From Candidatus Saccharibacteria bacterium (GTDB lineage: Bacteria; Patescibacteriota; Saccharimonadia; Saccharimonadales; Saccharimonadaceae), in contig JAEUQU010000002.1 in the NCBI GenBank assembly GCA_016789455.1, positions 558,001 to 622,000 on the forward strand: a stretch of 64,000 nucleotides of DNA. The letters are read 5' to 3'. A program made the position numbers and the translations under genes. Of this stretch, positions 49,895 through 58,065 are shown piece after piece. The notes under the pieces are model-generated. The model saw only the letters and a program-made list of their open reading frames with translations, ran no database searches and had not been told where the DNA came from. The first letter of the stretch is position 1. Each line of letters opens with the position of its first letter.

Positions 49895-50551
49895 TCAGGC
49901 TCCAGTCATGGGTGCGGCATGCGGCTCCGGCGGCCGCAGCCCGAAGACCGCGGGCATCTGATCCAGAAGGAAATCCTCCAGCCCCTCGGAGTCGGAGGGG
50001 CTCCAGCTGAGTATCGCCTGGAGGGCGCCCGCCATGAAGTAGCGGATCAGCAAGTCGGGATCGATGCCAGGCGCTATGGATCCGTCGTTCCTGCCCTGCA
50101 GTATGCACCCTTCGATCAGAGCGTACAGTCTGGACGCCATGCTTTCCGACTGGCCTTTCAGCTGCAGGTCGCCGCAGCGGACCATGGCCCTCACCAGCGG
50201 GCGGTGCCGCTCGCTGCACAGCCGCTTTACCAGCAGCGTCAGTGCGGACTGAGGGCCGACGTCACACAGGCACCAGCCAAGCTCCTCACAGAGCCCGACC
50301 ACCTGATCGTAGTAGGCAGAGGCCAGGAGTCCCTCGACCGTTCCGAACAACCCACGCACCCGGCCGTACGACAGGCCGACCTCGTTGGCGACATCCGACA
50401 GCCGGACGGTGCCACCATCGGCAAAGAGCCGCCTGGTGGCATGGAAAATCTCCACGAATTCGGAGCCTTGCAGCAACGCTGGTGTAGACACGCTTATCCT
50501 CCAGGGACAGGCGGCGCCACGGGCGCGGCACTCTTTGTCAGACCTGCCCAT
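49895..50551 (-). CDS. TetR-family regulator 1 of 4
   Basis: 218 residues from the ATG at 50551, with GGGGAG eight bases upstream. The helix-turn-helix is IFHATRRLFADGGTVRLSDVANEVGLSYGRVRGLFGTVEGLLASAY, unusual in having Gly/Arg in the recognition helix where TetR proteins have YxHF. The C-terminal helical domain is ligand-binding in the family. It is the first (most downstream) of four tandem TetR-like genes, each with its own leader and hairpin. Confidence 0.8.
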   Translation of the reverse strand: MGRSDKECRARGAACPWRISVSTPALLQGSEFVEIFHATRRLFADGGTVRLSDVANEVGLSYGRVRGLFGTVEGLLASAYYDQVVGLCEELGWCLCDVGPQSALTLLVKRLCSERHRPLVRAMVRCGDLQLKGQSESMASRLYALIEGCILQGRNDGSIAPGIDPDLLIRYFMAGALQAILSWSPSDSEGLEDFLLDQMPAVFGLRPPEPHAAPMTGA

Positions 50552-50586
50552 AACCTTACTCCCCAAAGTATGAAAAGTAAACAAAA

Positions 50587-50625
50587 GAAATACACCACCG
50601 CCGCCGACTGGCGATGGTGTATTTC
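50587..50625 (-). terminator. Terminator of TetR gene 2
   Basis: 11-bp stem GAAATACACCA / TGGTGTATTTC with a GC-rich 17-base loop, followed on the minus strand by TTTTGTTT. Confidence 0.8.
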
Positions 50626-50665
50626 CTATCGCGGGGTCGGTGGGGTGGTGTGGTGGTGCTGTCGG

Positions 50666-51349
50666 CTAGTCGTTGTGCGCGTCGACCTCGACGTCGAGGT
50701 CGAGGTCGAGGTCGTCCTCCCGTTCACTGATGTCGAGCACGGCGGAATCGATGCCCATCGCGCTGGTGATCAGGTGGAGCATGAGGCTGACGATGGGATC
50801 GGCCTCGTCGGTGGTCCGCGGCCGGTCACGGCCGATGCGGCGCAGGGCCGCGTAGGCGAAGACCTCGGCCACCTCACCCGTCTCGACCTGCTGGTCCTGG
50901 ACGAGCCGCTCTCTCACTGCGGCCTGCAGGATCGTGTCGAGCAGCAGCTCCAGCTGACGCAGGAGCGAGCCGGCCTCGAAGGGCACGACGTTGTGCTCCT
51001 GCTGGAAAGCGATTTGGACGAGCGGGCGGTACACGGAGTTGCAGAGCAGCCGCAGGAAGGCCTGCAGGGCTGCCATCGCCCCGTCACCCTGGAGCGTCTC
51101 TTCCACCTCCTCCTCGAACAGGTCGAGCTCCTTCTCGAAGGCCTCGACGATGAGCAGGTCCTTGGAGGTGAAGTGGCCGTAAACGGTCTGGTCCGCGACA
51201 CCGGCACGCCGGGCGACCTCGCTGACACGGAGCTCGAAGCCCTCGACAGCGAATATCTCGCGGGCCGCCTGGATGATGGCGGCCCGCGATCGGTCGCGAC
51301 GGGTGCGGGCACTGCGGGCGTGGGGCGTGGCGGGCTTTTCGCCGGTCAT
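50666..51349 (-). CDS. TetR-family regulator 2 of 4
   Basis: 227 residues from the ATG at 51349 with AAAGGAAA upstream. It has a canonical TetR DNA-binding domain: IIQAAREIFAVEGFELRVSEVARRAGVADQTVYGHFTSKDLLIVEAF. A helical ligand domain follows, then an acidic tail EREDDLDLDLDVEVD encoded by an imperfect GAGGTC/GACCTC-type DNA repeat. A consensus promoter lies upstream with a leader of about 65 bases. The strongest TetR match of the four. Confidence 0.9.
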   Translation of the reverse strand: MTGEKPATPHARSARTRRDRSRAAIIQAAREIFAVEGFELRVSEVARRAGVADQTVYGHFTSKDLLIVEAFEKELDLFEEEVEETLQGDGAMAALQAFLRLLCNSVYRPLVQIAFQQEHNVVPFEAGSLLRQLELLLDTILQAAVRERLVQDQQVETGEVAEVFAYAALRRIGRDRPRTTDEADPIVSLMLHLITSAMGIDSAVLDISEREDDLDLDLDVEVDAHND

Positions 51350-51418
51350 GACGTTTCCTTTGCTCGGGTGTAGCCGGACAGTACGATGACGCGGCTGGGT
51401 GCCGTGTCTATCTATATT

Positions 51419-51447
51419 ATTATACACCATTTCGTTAAAAAAGTCAA
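51419..51447 (-). promoter_or_regulatory. Promoter of TetR gene 2
   Basis: Minus strand TTGACT (51447-51442) and TATAAT (51424-51419) with a 17-base spacer. Confidence 0.88.
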
Positions 51448-51470
51448 TATAAGGTGTTTCCAAACTGAAA

Positions 51471-51521
51471 TACGCCGCCACGACCGGCAACGTATTCCAG
51501 TTGCCAAGCGTGACGGCGTGA
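51471..51521 (-). terminator. Imperfect hairpin after TetR gene 3
   Basis: ACGCCG...GGCAAC / GTTGCC...GGCGGCGT arms with internal mismatches; the minus strand continues ATTTCAG. Confidence 0.5.
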
Positions 51522-51539
51522 TGCCGGGCGGATGCGCGG

Positions 51540-52142
51540 CTAGGTGCTGGCGGCCGCGGGCTGCGTGATCTCGCGCTTGATGTTGGCGAGAAACTTGCGG
51601 ACCTCCTCGTTGCGGGACTTGATGAGGCGATCTCCTCGTGCCCCGCGAAAGCCCACCAGGATGATTCTCAGGTGGCGCTCGGCGAGCTCGACCGGGTCAA
51701 CCTCCAGGCACTCGGGGTTGCCGAGGTTGCTCTCCTTGATGCAGCGCTCCAGCAGCCGCTGCAATTGCAGTTGCAGTGGCGGTGCGCCATCGGGCAAGGG
51801 CGAGTAGCCAGCGGCCAACACGGCCCGCACCAGTCCCAGCCGGTCGTTGCGGCCGAGCGTCCGCACCAGCACGCGCAGAGCCCGCTCAGGCTCCACTTCC
51901 AGCATGAGCCCGATGGCCCGCTCGATGTCCAGGACATCGAGCTGGTAGGCCAGCGTCACGGCCATCCTGAGGTCCGGGAAGCTGGCACGGATCGACCTGC
52001 GGCCGCAATCGGCCTCGTCAGCCACGGCCTCGTCCGTCGGCATCTCGCCGCGTTCATAAATGCGGCGGACGGCCTGGATGATTGCGATCTGACGGATGGT
52101 GAAGTCGTCGGGCAGCCCGTAGGCGGCTGCGTAGGAATCCAT
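51540..52142 (-). CDS. TetR-like regulator 3 of 4
   Basis: 200 residues from the ATG at 52142 with GAAGGA seven bases upstream. The N-terminal segment AIIQAVRRIYERGEMPTDEAVADEADCGRRSIRASFPDLRMAVTLAY keeps the TetR spacing but the recognition helix is atypical (GRRSIRASF). The C-terminal helices are rich in Leu/Gln. The promoter TTGCAA/TATAGT is well spaced. Divergence from regulator 2 is high, so these are old or independently acquired paralogues. Confidence 0.72.
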   Translation of the reverse strand: MDSYAAAYGLPDDFTIRQIAIIQAVRRIYERGEMPTDEAVADEADCGRRSIRASFPDLRMAVTLAYQLDVLDIERAIGLMLEVEPERALRVLVRTLGRNDRLGLVRAVLAAGYSPLPDGAPPLQLQLQRLLERCIKESNLGNPECLEVDPVELAERHLRIILVGFRGARGDRLIKSRNEEVRKFLANIKREITQPAAAST

Positions 52143-52193
52143 ATGCGGTCCTTCGTGTCGAAGTTGCAGGGTGTCGATGGGCTGGACGTGCAT

Positions 52194-52222
52194 ACTATAC
52201 ACTCATCAGTACTTTTTTGCAA
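52194..52222 (-). promoter_or_regulatory. Promoter of TetR gene 3
   Basis: Minus strand TTGCAA (52222-52217) and TATAGT (52199-52194), 17-base spacer. Confidence 0.8.
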
Positions 52223-52239
52223 TTATACAGGCATGAAAC

Positions 52240-52289
52240 ACGCCACCCGGCTGCCAGCGATACGTCGCGCTGGGGCAGCCGGGTGGCGT
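52240..52289 (-). terminator. 16-bp hairpin after TetR gene 4
   Basis: Perfect stem ACGCCACCCGGCTGCC / GGCAGCCGGGTGGCGT with an 18-base loop; minus-strand continuation GTTTCATG. Confidence 0.75.
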
Positions 52290-52297
52290 CATTGCCC

Positions 52298-52900
52298 TCA
52301 CGCTTCAGGTGGCGCCAGTGCCAGGCGGAACAGCTCAAGCACATGCCCAACCGCTTGTTCACGACGCTCACCAGTCAGCGGGCCGCAGGCGTCCAGGTGG
52401 TGCAGGGCCTGGATCGTGTGGGTCCGGGCGATGTCCGCCGCGTTGATCCGCAGCAGGTTGACGGACCCGAAGCAACCCCGCTGGATGGCGTCCTGCATGA
52501 CCACCCACAGCCGCAGCAGCAGTGGATGGTTGCCCGGTGGCGCCACCCGCTCACCCAAGCTGATGACCGCCTTGACCATTCGCCGCCGGGAGGGATGGCT
52601 GAGACCGAACCAGAAGGCCCGCGGCGCTTCATCGGGTGCGTAGATCTCCACCATCCTGAACGCCCGCTCAAGATCGTTGACATCGCGCAGGTAGGCGGCC
52701 GCCAGCAGGACATCCAGACTGGCAAAATCTGTCCTGACACTGGCCTGACTATAGTCGGCCAGGTCGGAAACGGTTTCGACGGTCAGCTGTCCGGAGCGCT
52801 CGTATAGCACACGGGCGGCCTCCATCAAGGCATGCTGTCGCAGCGAGTAGCCACTTGCACTGTCGTACAGGCGGACGGTGTCATGCGGTTTGCGCGTCAT
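52298..52900 (-). CDS. TetR-like regulator 4 of 4
   Basis: 200 residues. The helix-turn-helix region is ALMEAARVLYERSGQLTVETVSDLADYSQASVRTDFASLDVLLAAAY, again with the TetR spacing but a non-canonical recognition helix. A helical C-terminal domain with one Trp- and Phe-rich face (RAFWFGL) follows. AAGGAAA lies upstream of the ATG. No target gene stands beside the cluster: the next gene is a DNA helicase with its own leaderless promoter. Confidence 0.72.
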   Translation of the reverse strand: MTRKPHDTVRLYDSASGYSLRQHALMEAARVLYERSGQLTVETVSDLADYSQASVRTDFASLDVLLAAAYLRDVNDLERAFRMVEIYAPDEAPRAFWFGLSHPSRRRMVKAVISLGERVAPPGNHPLLLRLWVVMQDAIQRGCFGSVNLLRINAADIARTHTIQALHHLDACGPLTGERREQAVGHVLELFRLALAPPEA

Positions 52901-52954
52901 TGCACATTTCCTTTTGCAGATGCTGTCCTAGGGTGGACTGGCATGGACGAGAGT

Positions 52955-52983
52955 AGTATGGTCTGATAGTGAAAATTTGTAAA
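52955..52983 (-). promoter_or_regulatory. Promoter of TetR gene 4
   Basis: Minus strand TTTACA (52983-52978) and CATACT (52960-52955), 17-base spacer, leader about 50 bases. Confidence 0.65.
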
Positions 52984-53039
52984 TAGTCTGCCTCTCCGTT
53001 TCATCCCGATTTCATAAGCCGATGCTACACTAGGAAACG

Positions 53040-56000
53040 ATGAACAGCTTCGACCAATCATTCAAACAGCTCAACCAGGCACAGCAGGCAGCGGTGCGCG
53101 CCATCGACGGACCATTGCTGGTCCTGGCCGGGCCGGGCACGGGCAAGACCCAGCTGCTGGGCATGCGCGTGGCGAACATCCTGCTCAAGACCGATACGTT
53201 GCCAGAAAATATCCTGTGCCTGACCTTTACCGAGAGCGGCGCTTCCAATATGCGCGAGCGTCTGACGCGTTTCATCGGCCAAGCGGCATATGACGTCCAG
53301 ATCGGCACCTACCATGAGTTCGGCGGCGGGCTCATCAAGCGTTTTAGCGAGTATTTCACCGAGAGCCGTCTGGAGCGGCCTGTCGACGAACTGGGGAAGC
53401 ATCAGATCGTCGAGACGATAGTTGCCGGCATGAGCTACCTCAATCCGCTCAAGCAGACCGAATACCATCTCTCCGACCTTATATCCACCATCAGCGAGAT
53501 CAAACGGGCGCTGCTCTCAGGCGACGACCTGCGCGCCATTGCCGCCGAGAACCATGCCTTCATCGTCATGGGCAGCACCATGACCGGCGAGCTGTTCGCC
53601 GATTTCTCACGGATGCCCGGCAAACTGGACAAGGCCATGCCGCTATTTTCAGAGCTAGCCTCCCGGCTGAACACCCTTGTGCCGGACGAGCCGGTCAACC
53701 GGCATTTCGCACCGCTGGCCACACTGGCCTGCCAGGCATTGGACGAGGCCATGCGCGAAGCCGAGGCCATCGGCAAGACCACACCGCTGACCAAATGGAA
53801 GAATGACTGGCTGGCCAAGAACAACGAAAACCAGTTCGTCATCACCGGCGAGTTGACCAACCGGCGGCTACATGCGCTGGCCGACGTCATGGAACAGTAT
53901 CAGGACGCGCTCGAAAAGTCCGGCTATTACGATTTCGATGACATGATCCTCCGCGCCATCCATGCTCTCGAAACCAACGATGACCTGCGCCTCACCCTGC
54001 AGGAGCGCTACCAGTACCTCTTGCTGGATGAGTTCCAGGATACGAACGCCGCCCAGTTCCGCCTGGTGGAACTGCTGACCGACAACCCCGTCCACGAAGG
54101 ACGCCCCAACGTCATGGCGGTAGGTGATGACGACCAGGCCATCTATGCCTTTCAGGGCGCCAATTACTCCAATATGCTCGATTTCTTCAATGCCTATCGT
54201 GGCGTGCAAGTCATCAACCTCAAAGAGAACTACCGTTCGCACGGCGAAGTCCTGCAGACGGCGCATGCGGTCGCCACCCAGATCGACGCCCGGCTGCACC
54301 ACCATTTCCCGGGCCTGGAGAAAGAGCTGGTGGCCAGCAACCCCAAGTTTGGCGGCCAGGCGCTTATCTCCCGCGATGAGTTCGTCAGTGACATCGCCCA
54401 GTACGATTGGATTGCCGAACAGATTGAGCAGCTTATCCGCCAGGGGACCAGGCCGGCCGAAATCGCCGTGCTGGCACCAAAGCACAAATACCTGGAGCCG
54501 CTGGTGGCACACCTGAATGAACGCACCATCCCGGTCTCGTACGAGAAGCGCGAGAACATTTTGCAGGCACCGGTCATCCGGCAACTTGTCGGTATGAGCC
54601 GGCTGGTACTGGCACTGCGTGACAACAATACCCAGATAGCCAACAGTCTTTGGCCCGAAGTATTGAGCTATGACTTTTGGCAGATACCCGTCCGCGACAT
54701 CTGGGAGATCAGCTGGAAGGTCAGCGATAGCCGCGGCAGCCTCAGCTGGAGCCAGGAGCTATTGGAGCAAGCACGCTTCCAGCAGCCCGCGTTGCTACTA
54801 CTGACACTGGCCGCCCAGGCAGACGAACTATCGCTGGAAATGATGCTCGATTACCTCAGCGGCACCGCCGAACTCATCACCAATGACGAGCGTCTCCCGA
54901 CCGCCTCGTCACCGCTACGCGATTATCTGCTCAGCCCTGACCTCAGCGACCTGGCGGGAGGCAGCCTCAAGGAGCCCGAGCTGTTCTACCACACCCTGTC
55001 GCACCTGACGGTGCTGCGCGCCAAGCTGCGCGAACACCAGGAAGCCAGCGACCGGCCGCTGGTCCTGCGCGACCTTATCCACTTCATCGGCCTGTACGAA
55101 CGGGCCGGTCAGCAGATGCTCAACACCAGCCCGTACAACCAGCATGCCGATGCCGTCCAGCTGATGACCGTCTTCCGCTCCAAGGGCCTGGAGTTTGAAC
55201 ATGTCTTCCTGCCTAGCCTGCACGATGACGTCTGGGGCGAGACATCCCGCGGCAACAGCAACCGCCTGACGCTGCCGGCCAATATGGCACCGGTCCGGCC
55301 AGGGGCCACCACACCGGATGAACGCCTGCGTATCTTCTTCGTGGCTATCACCCGCGCCAAGCTCGGCCTGCATTTCACCAGCTTCACCGGGACTTTCAGT
55401 GGCAAGACCAACCGCCGCCTGAAGTACATGAACGAGCTTGAGCAGCCGGACGGGTCACATGCCAGCCTTATCCTGCCCGAGCATGTCCGGACCATTCACA
55501 CACATGATGAAAAACCAATCGCCCTCGATCATCTGGAGCTGAACTGGCGCACCAAACACCTCGACCACCACGGCGCCGTCACTATCCGCGACCTGCTGGC
55601 CGAGCGGCTCGACGCCTACCAGCTCAGCCCGACCCACCTGACCAAGTTCACCGACCTGCAATATGGCGGCCCGGAAGATTTCTTTTTCAGCGTGCTGCTG
55701 CGCTTCCCATCGGCCCCGACCGCCGACAGCATCTACGGCACCGCCATCCACGAAGCCATCGAGTGGCTCCAAAAACAGCTCAACGGCGGCAGCGCCATGC
55801 CGACGCCGGAGCAGCTGGCCCAACACTTCCGCGACCACCTCAAAGAACGCCATCTCACACCACACGTGCTCGAACAACTCAGCGAGCGGGGCAGCCACGC
55901 CCTGACGACCTATCTGCCAGCCCGGGCAGCCAGCTTCAGGCCGGGCGACAAGGCAGAGGTCAACTTCAAGCACGAAGGGGTGTTTATCGGCCCGGCGCAC

Positions 56001-56408
56001 CTCGGCGGCAAGGTCGACCTGCTGCGCATCGACCAGAAGGCCAAGAAGATCACTGTCGTCGATTACAAGACCGGCGCCAGCTACGCCCGCTGGAAAAGCG
56101 ACACCAAGCTGCACAAGTACCGCCAGCAGCTCTACGCCTATAAGCTTTTGGTCGAGGGCTCGCATACGTACCGCGGCTACACGGTCGACAAAGGCCTGCT
56201 GGAGTTTGTCGACCCGGATAACGAGGGTGCCATCAATACTTTGGAGCTGACCTGCGACCCGAAGGAGGTCGAACGCACCAGGCTGCTTATCCGCGCCATG
56301 TGGCAGCACGTCAAACGGCTGGAGCTGCCGGATGTCAGCCTCTACAACAGCAACCTCTCAGATATCATCAAGTTTGAAGACTGGCTGATCTCGACGCTGG
56401 AGGAATAG
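53040..56408 (+). CDS. UvrD/Rep-type helicase fused to a RecB-like nuclease
   Basis: 1122 residues. Superfamily 1 motifs: Walker A AGPGTGKTQ (about 29-37), LTFTESGASNMRERL, DEFQDTN, GDDDQAIYAFQGAN, ENYRSHGEV, TVFRSKGLEFEHVFLP and VAITRAKLGL. The C-terminal third has a PD-(D/E)XK nuclease: GTAIHEAIEWL, GGKVDLL, VVDYKTG and QQLYAYKLL (QxxxY). The layout is that of AddA or of actinobacterial AdnA/AdnB. No partner subunit is adjacent. Likely acts in double-strand break resection. TACACT with a TGC extension (53023-53031) ends eight bases before the ATG. Confidence 0.92.
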   Translation: MNSFDQSFKQLNQAQQAAVRAIDGPLLVLAGPGTGKTQLLGMRVANILLKTDTLPENILCLTFTESGASNMRERLTRFIGQAAYDVQIGTYHEFGGGLIKRFSEYFTESRLERPVDELGKHQIVETIVAGMSYLNPLKQTEYHLSDLISTISEIKRALLSGDDLRAIAAENHAFIVMGSTMTGELFADFSRMPGKLDKAMPLFSELASRLNTLVPDEPVNRHFAPLATLACQALDEAMREAEAIGKTTPLTKWKNDWLAKNNENQFVITGELTNRRLHALADVMEQYQDALEKSGYYDFDDMILRAIHALETNDDLRLTLQERYQYLLLDEFQDTNAAQFRLVELLTDNPVHEGRPNVMAVGDDDQAIYAFQGANYSNMLDFFNAYRGVQVINLKENYRSHGEVLQTAHAVATQIDARLHHHFPGLEKELVASNPKFGGQALISRDEFVSDIAQYDWIAEQIEQLIRQGTRPAEIAVLAPKHKYLEPLVAHLNERTIPVSYEKRENILQAPVIRQLVGMSRLVLALRDNNTQIANSLWPEVLSYDFWQIPVRDIWEISWKVSDSRGSLSWSQELLEQARFQQPALLLLTLAAQADELSLEMMLDYLSGTAELITNDERLPTASSPLRDYLLSPDLSDLAGGSLKEPELFYHTLSHLTVLRAKLREHQEASDRPLVLRDLIHFIGLYERAGQQMLNTSPYNQHADAVQLMTVFRSKGLEFEHVFLPSLHDDVWGETSRGNSNRLTLPANMAPVRPGATTPDERLRIFFVAITRAKLGLHFTSFTGTFSGKTNRRLKYMNELEQPDGSHASLILPEHVRTIHTHDEKPIALDHLELNWRTKHLDHHGAVTIRDLLAERLDAYQLSPTHLTKFTDLQYGGPEDFFFSVLLRFPSAPTADSIYGTAIHEAIEWLQKQLNGGSAMPTPEQLAQHFRDHLKERHLTPHVLEQLSERGSHALTTYLPARAASFRPGDKAEVNFKHEGVFIGPAHLGGKVDLLRIDQKAKKITVVDYKTGASYARWKSDTKLHKYRQQLYAYKLLVEGSHTYRGYTVDKGLLEFVDPDNEGAINTLELTCDPKEVERTRLLIRAMWQHVKRLELPDVSLYNSNLSDIIKFEDWLISTLEE

Positions 56409-56471
56409 GGAAGGACTGCCACATTGCTTTTCACATGAAAAGTTATATTATAAGTTAAATACCGTAATCAT

Positions 56472-57449
56472 ATGAAGACTGTTTGGAATGAACTGCCACG
56501 CCCGTTTTTTGTGCTTGCCCCGATGGAGGGTGTGACCGACAATGTCTTCCGTCGCGTCGTCAGCGAGGCTGCCGCCCCGGACATCTATTTCACGGAGTTT
56601 GTCAACGCGGCCAGTTTTTGCAGCCCCAAAGGCATCCATTCGACCCGCGGCCGGCTGGCTACCGAAGACCCGATCGCCGCGGCCGGCGGCCAGCCGGTGC
56701 CCAAGGTGCCGTTAGTCGCCCAGATTTGGGGTACCCGCCCGGAACAATTCGCACAGATGGGGCGTGCCTTGGCAGACATGGGGTATGACGGCATCGATAT
56801 CAACATGGGGTGTCCGGTCAAGGACGTCATCAAGACCGGCGCCTGCTCGGCACTCATCAACAACCCGCCGCTGGCCGCAGAGCTCATCGCTGCCGCCAAA
56901 GAAAGCGGCCTGCCAGTCAGCGTCAAGACACGCATCGGCTTCACCACACCGGTCATAGAGGAATGGATCGGTCATCTGCTGCGCCAGGACCTCGCCGCCC
57001 TGACCGTCCATGCCCGTACCCAGCGCGAGATGAGCAAGGTGCCGGCACACCACGAGGCTTTCGCACAGGTCATCGCCCTCCGGGACGCTATCGCTCCACA
57101 GACACCGGTCATCGGCAATGGCGACATCATGGATCGCCAGCATGGCGAAACCCTGGCGGCACAGTACGGGCTCGACGGCGTCATGATCGGGCGGGGCATC
57201 TTCACCAACCCGTTCTGTTTTTCTACCGCGCCAGGCCAGCATGACCGGAAGGAGCTATTGGCCCTGCTGCGCTCGCACCTGGATGCCTTTGATGCGGCCG
57301 GCCGCGTCCAGCCGCGCAAATTCGACCCGCTCAAACGATTCTTCAAAATATATATACGCAACTTCGACGGTGCCAGCGAACTGCGCGAACGGCTGATGAG
57401 TGCGAAATCTACAACGGAAGTCCGCCATATTATTGACATTTCTGCGTAA
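56472..57449 (+). CDS. dusB: tRNA-dihydrouridine synthase
   Basis: 325 residues. FMN-barrel signatures APMEGVTD, QIWGTRPE, DINMGCPVKDVIKTGACSALI (the active Cys is in GACSA), VKTRIGF, VHARTQ and GNGDIMD, then a helical RNA-binding C-terminus. It reduces uridine in the D-loop of tRNA with NADPH. Assignment to the DusB subgroup rather than another Dus is moderate. The promoter of the downstream RNA candidate overlaps its last codons. Confidence 0.92.
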   Translation: MKTVWNELPRPFFVLAPMEGVTDNVFRRVVSEAAAPDIYFTEFVNAASFCSPKGIHSTRGRLATEDPIAAAGGQPVPKVPLVAQIWGTRPEQFAQMGRALADMGYDGIDINMGCPVKDVIKTGACSALINNPPLAAELIAAAKESGLPVSVKTRIGFTTPVIEEWIGHLLRQDLAALTVHARTQREMSKVPAHHEAFAQVIALRDAIAPQTPVIGNGDIMDRQHGETLAAQYGLDGVMIGRGIFTNPFCFSTAPGQHDRKELLALLRSHLDAFDAAGRVQPRKFDPLKRFFKIYIRNFDGASELRERLMSAKSTTEVRHIIDISA

Positions 57450-57461
57450 TATTTGTACAAA
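57433..57461 (+). promoter_or_regulatory. Promoter candidate for the structured RNA
   Basis: TTGACA (57433-57438) and TACAAA (57456-57461) with a 17-base spacer, overlapping the dusB stop codon. Confidence 0.6.
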
Positions 57462-57467
57462 GAGTGG

Positions 57468-57935
57468 GTAAGTTATTACTTATGGACGTTGAGTCATCGT
57501 AGAACTCGCTATATTTGTTTGCAATTGCTAGTGGCCGCCGGCGTTCCTCCCTTCCGCGAGGGGAATCCAGCCCGCCGACGGCATGGCCGCGGAGCGGGGA
57601 AGGGCCCCCGACCTCTGATCCGCTCCGCGGCACCTTACAGATAAGCCCCGGCCGCTGCTGCGCCTCGCACTCCGGGCGTCTCCACGCCCTACGCAGCCGC
57701 TGCCGTGCATAACGGAAGCACCTACCGTCATCCCGTGCCCGGGATGATGAGTGCGCGCTCGCGCACGTGCTTCCAAAGCTGGGTGGCCGGGCCACCACCC
57801 GACGCGCGGACCCCTCCAGCGCGAAGGGGTCCGGCCACCCAGCCGTTCTACATCACTCCGTGACACCCGCAATAAGCGTGGCCACCCGTCGCCCTCATTC
57901 GAGAGGCGACAGGCGACCACGCTGGCGGGTTTTTG
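57468..57935 (+). ncRNA. Candidate large structured RNA (~470 nt)
   Basis: A GC-rich stretch without convincing ORF carries at least five strong stems in order: CCGCGGAGCGG / CCGCTCCGCGG (57587-57597, 57620-57630); GGGCGT / ACGCCC inside GCTGCG / CGCAGC (about 57655-57697); an 8-bp stem GGAAGCAC / GTGCTTCC (57714-57721, 57767-57774) enclosing two further hairpins; a 13-bp stem GCTGGGTGGCCGG / CCGGCCACCCAGC (57778-57790, 57831-57843) with an inner GGACCCCT / AGGGGTCC; and a terminator ACCCGC..AGCGTGG..GTCGCC / GGCGAC..CCACGCT..GCGGGT plus TTTTT ending at 57934. It does not show the conserved motifs of RNase P RNA, tmRNA or SRP RNA. Confidence 0.65.
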
Positions 57936-57970
57936 CTTTGTCTGCTTATGCTGTGCATGACGTCACATTA

Positions 57971-57999
57971 TTGACTTATACGCTGCAGTATGCTATAAT
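57971..57999 (+). promoter_or_regulatory. Promoter of the Cys/Gly-rich microprotein
   Basis: TTGACT (57971-57976), 17-base spacer, TGC-extended TATAAT (57994-57999). Leader about 60 bases. Confidence 0.9.
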
Positions 58000-58065
58000 A
58001 GTATTACCAGTTGTCGCACTACTGGCACGACCGGAACACTCCGACGACACCCCAGAGGTGAAGCG

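Noticed and set aside
57528-57920. 130-codon minus-strand frame in the structured RNA region
   Set aside because: The translation is Arg/Gly/Ser-rich low complexity without ribosome site, and the DNA is dominated by perfect stems with a plus-strand terminator.
57468-57935. RNase P RNA or tmRNA
   Set aside because: The GAGGAAAGUCC-type and 3' GGUUCGA..CCA-type signatures are not found in the right order or strand.
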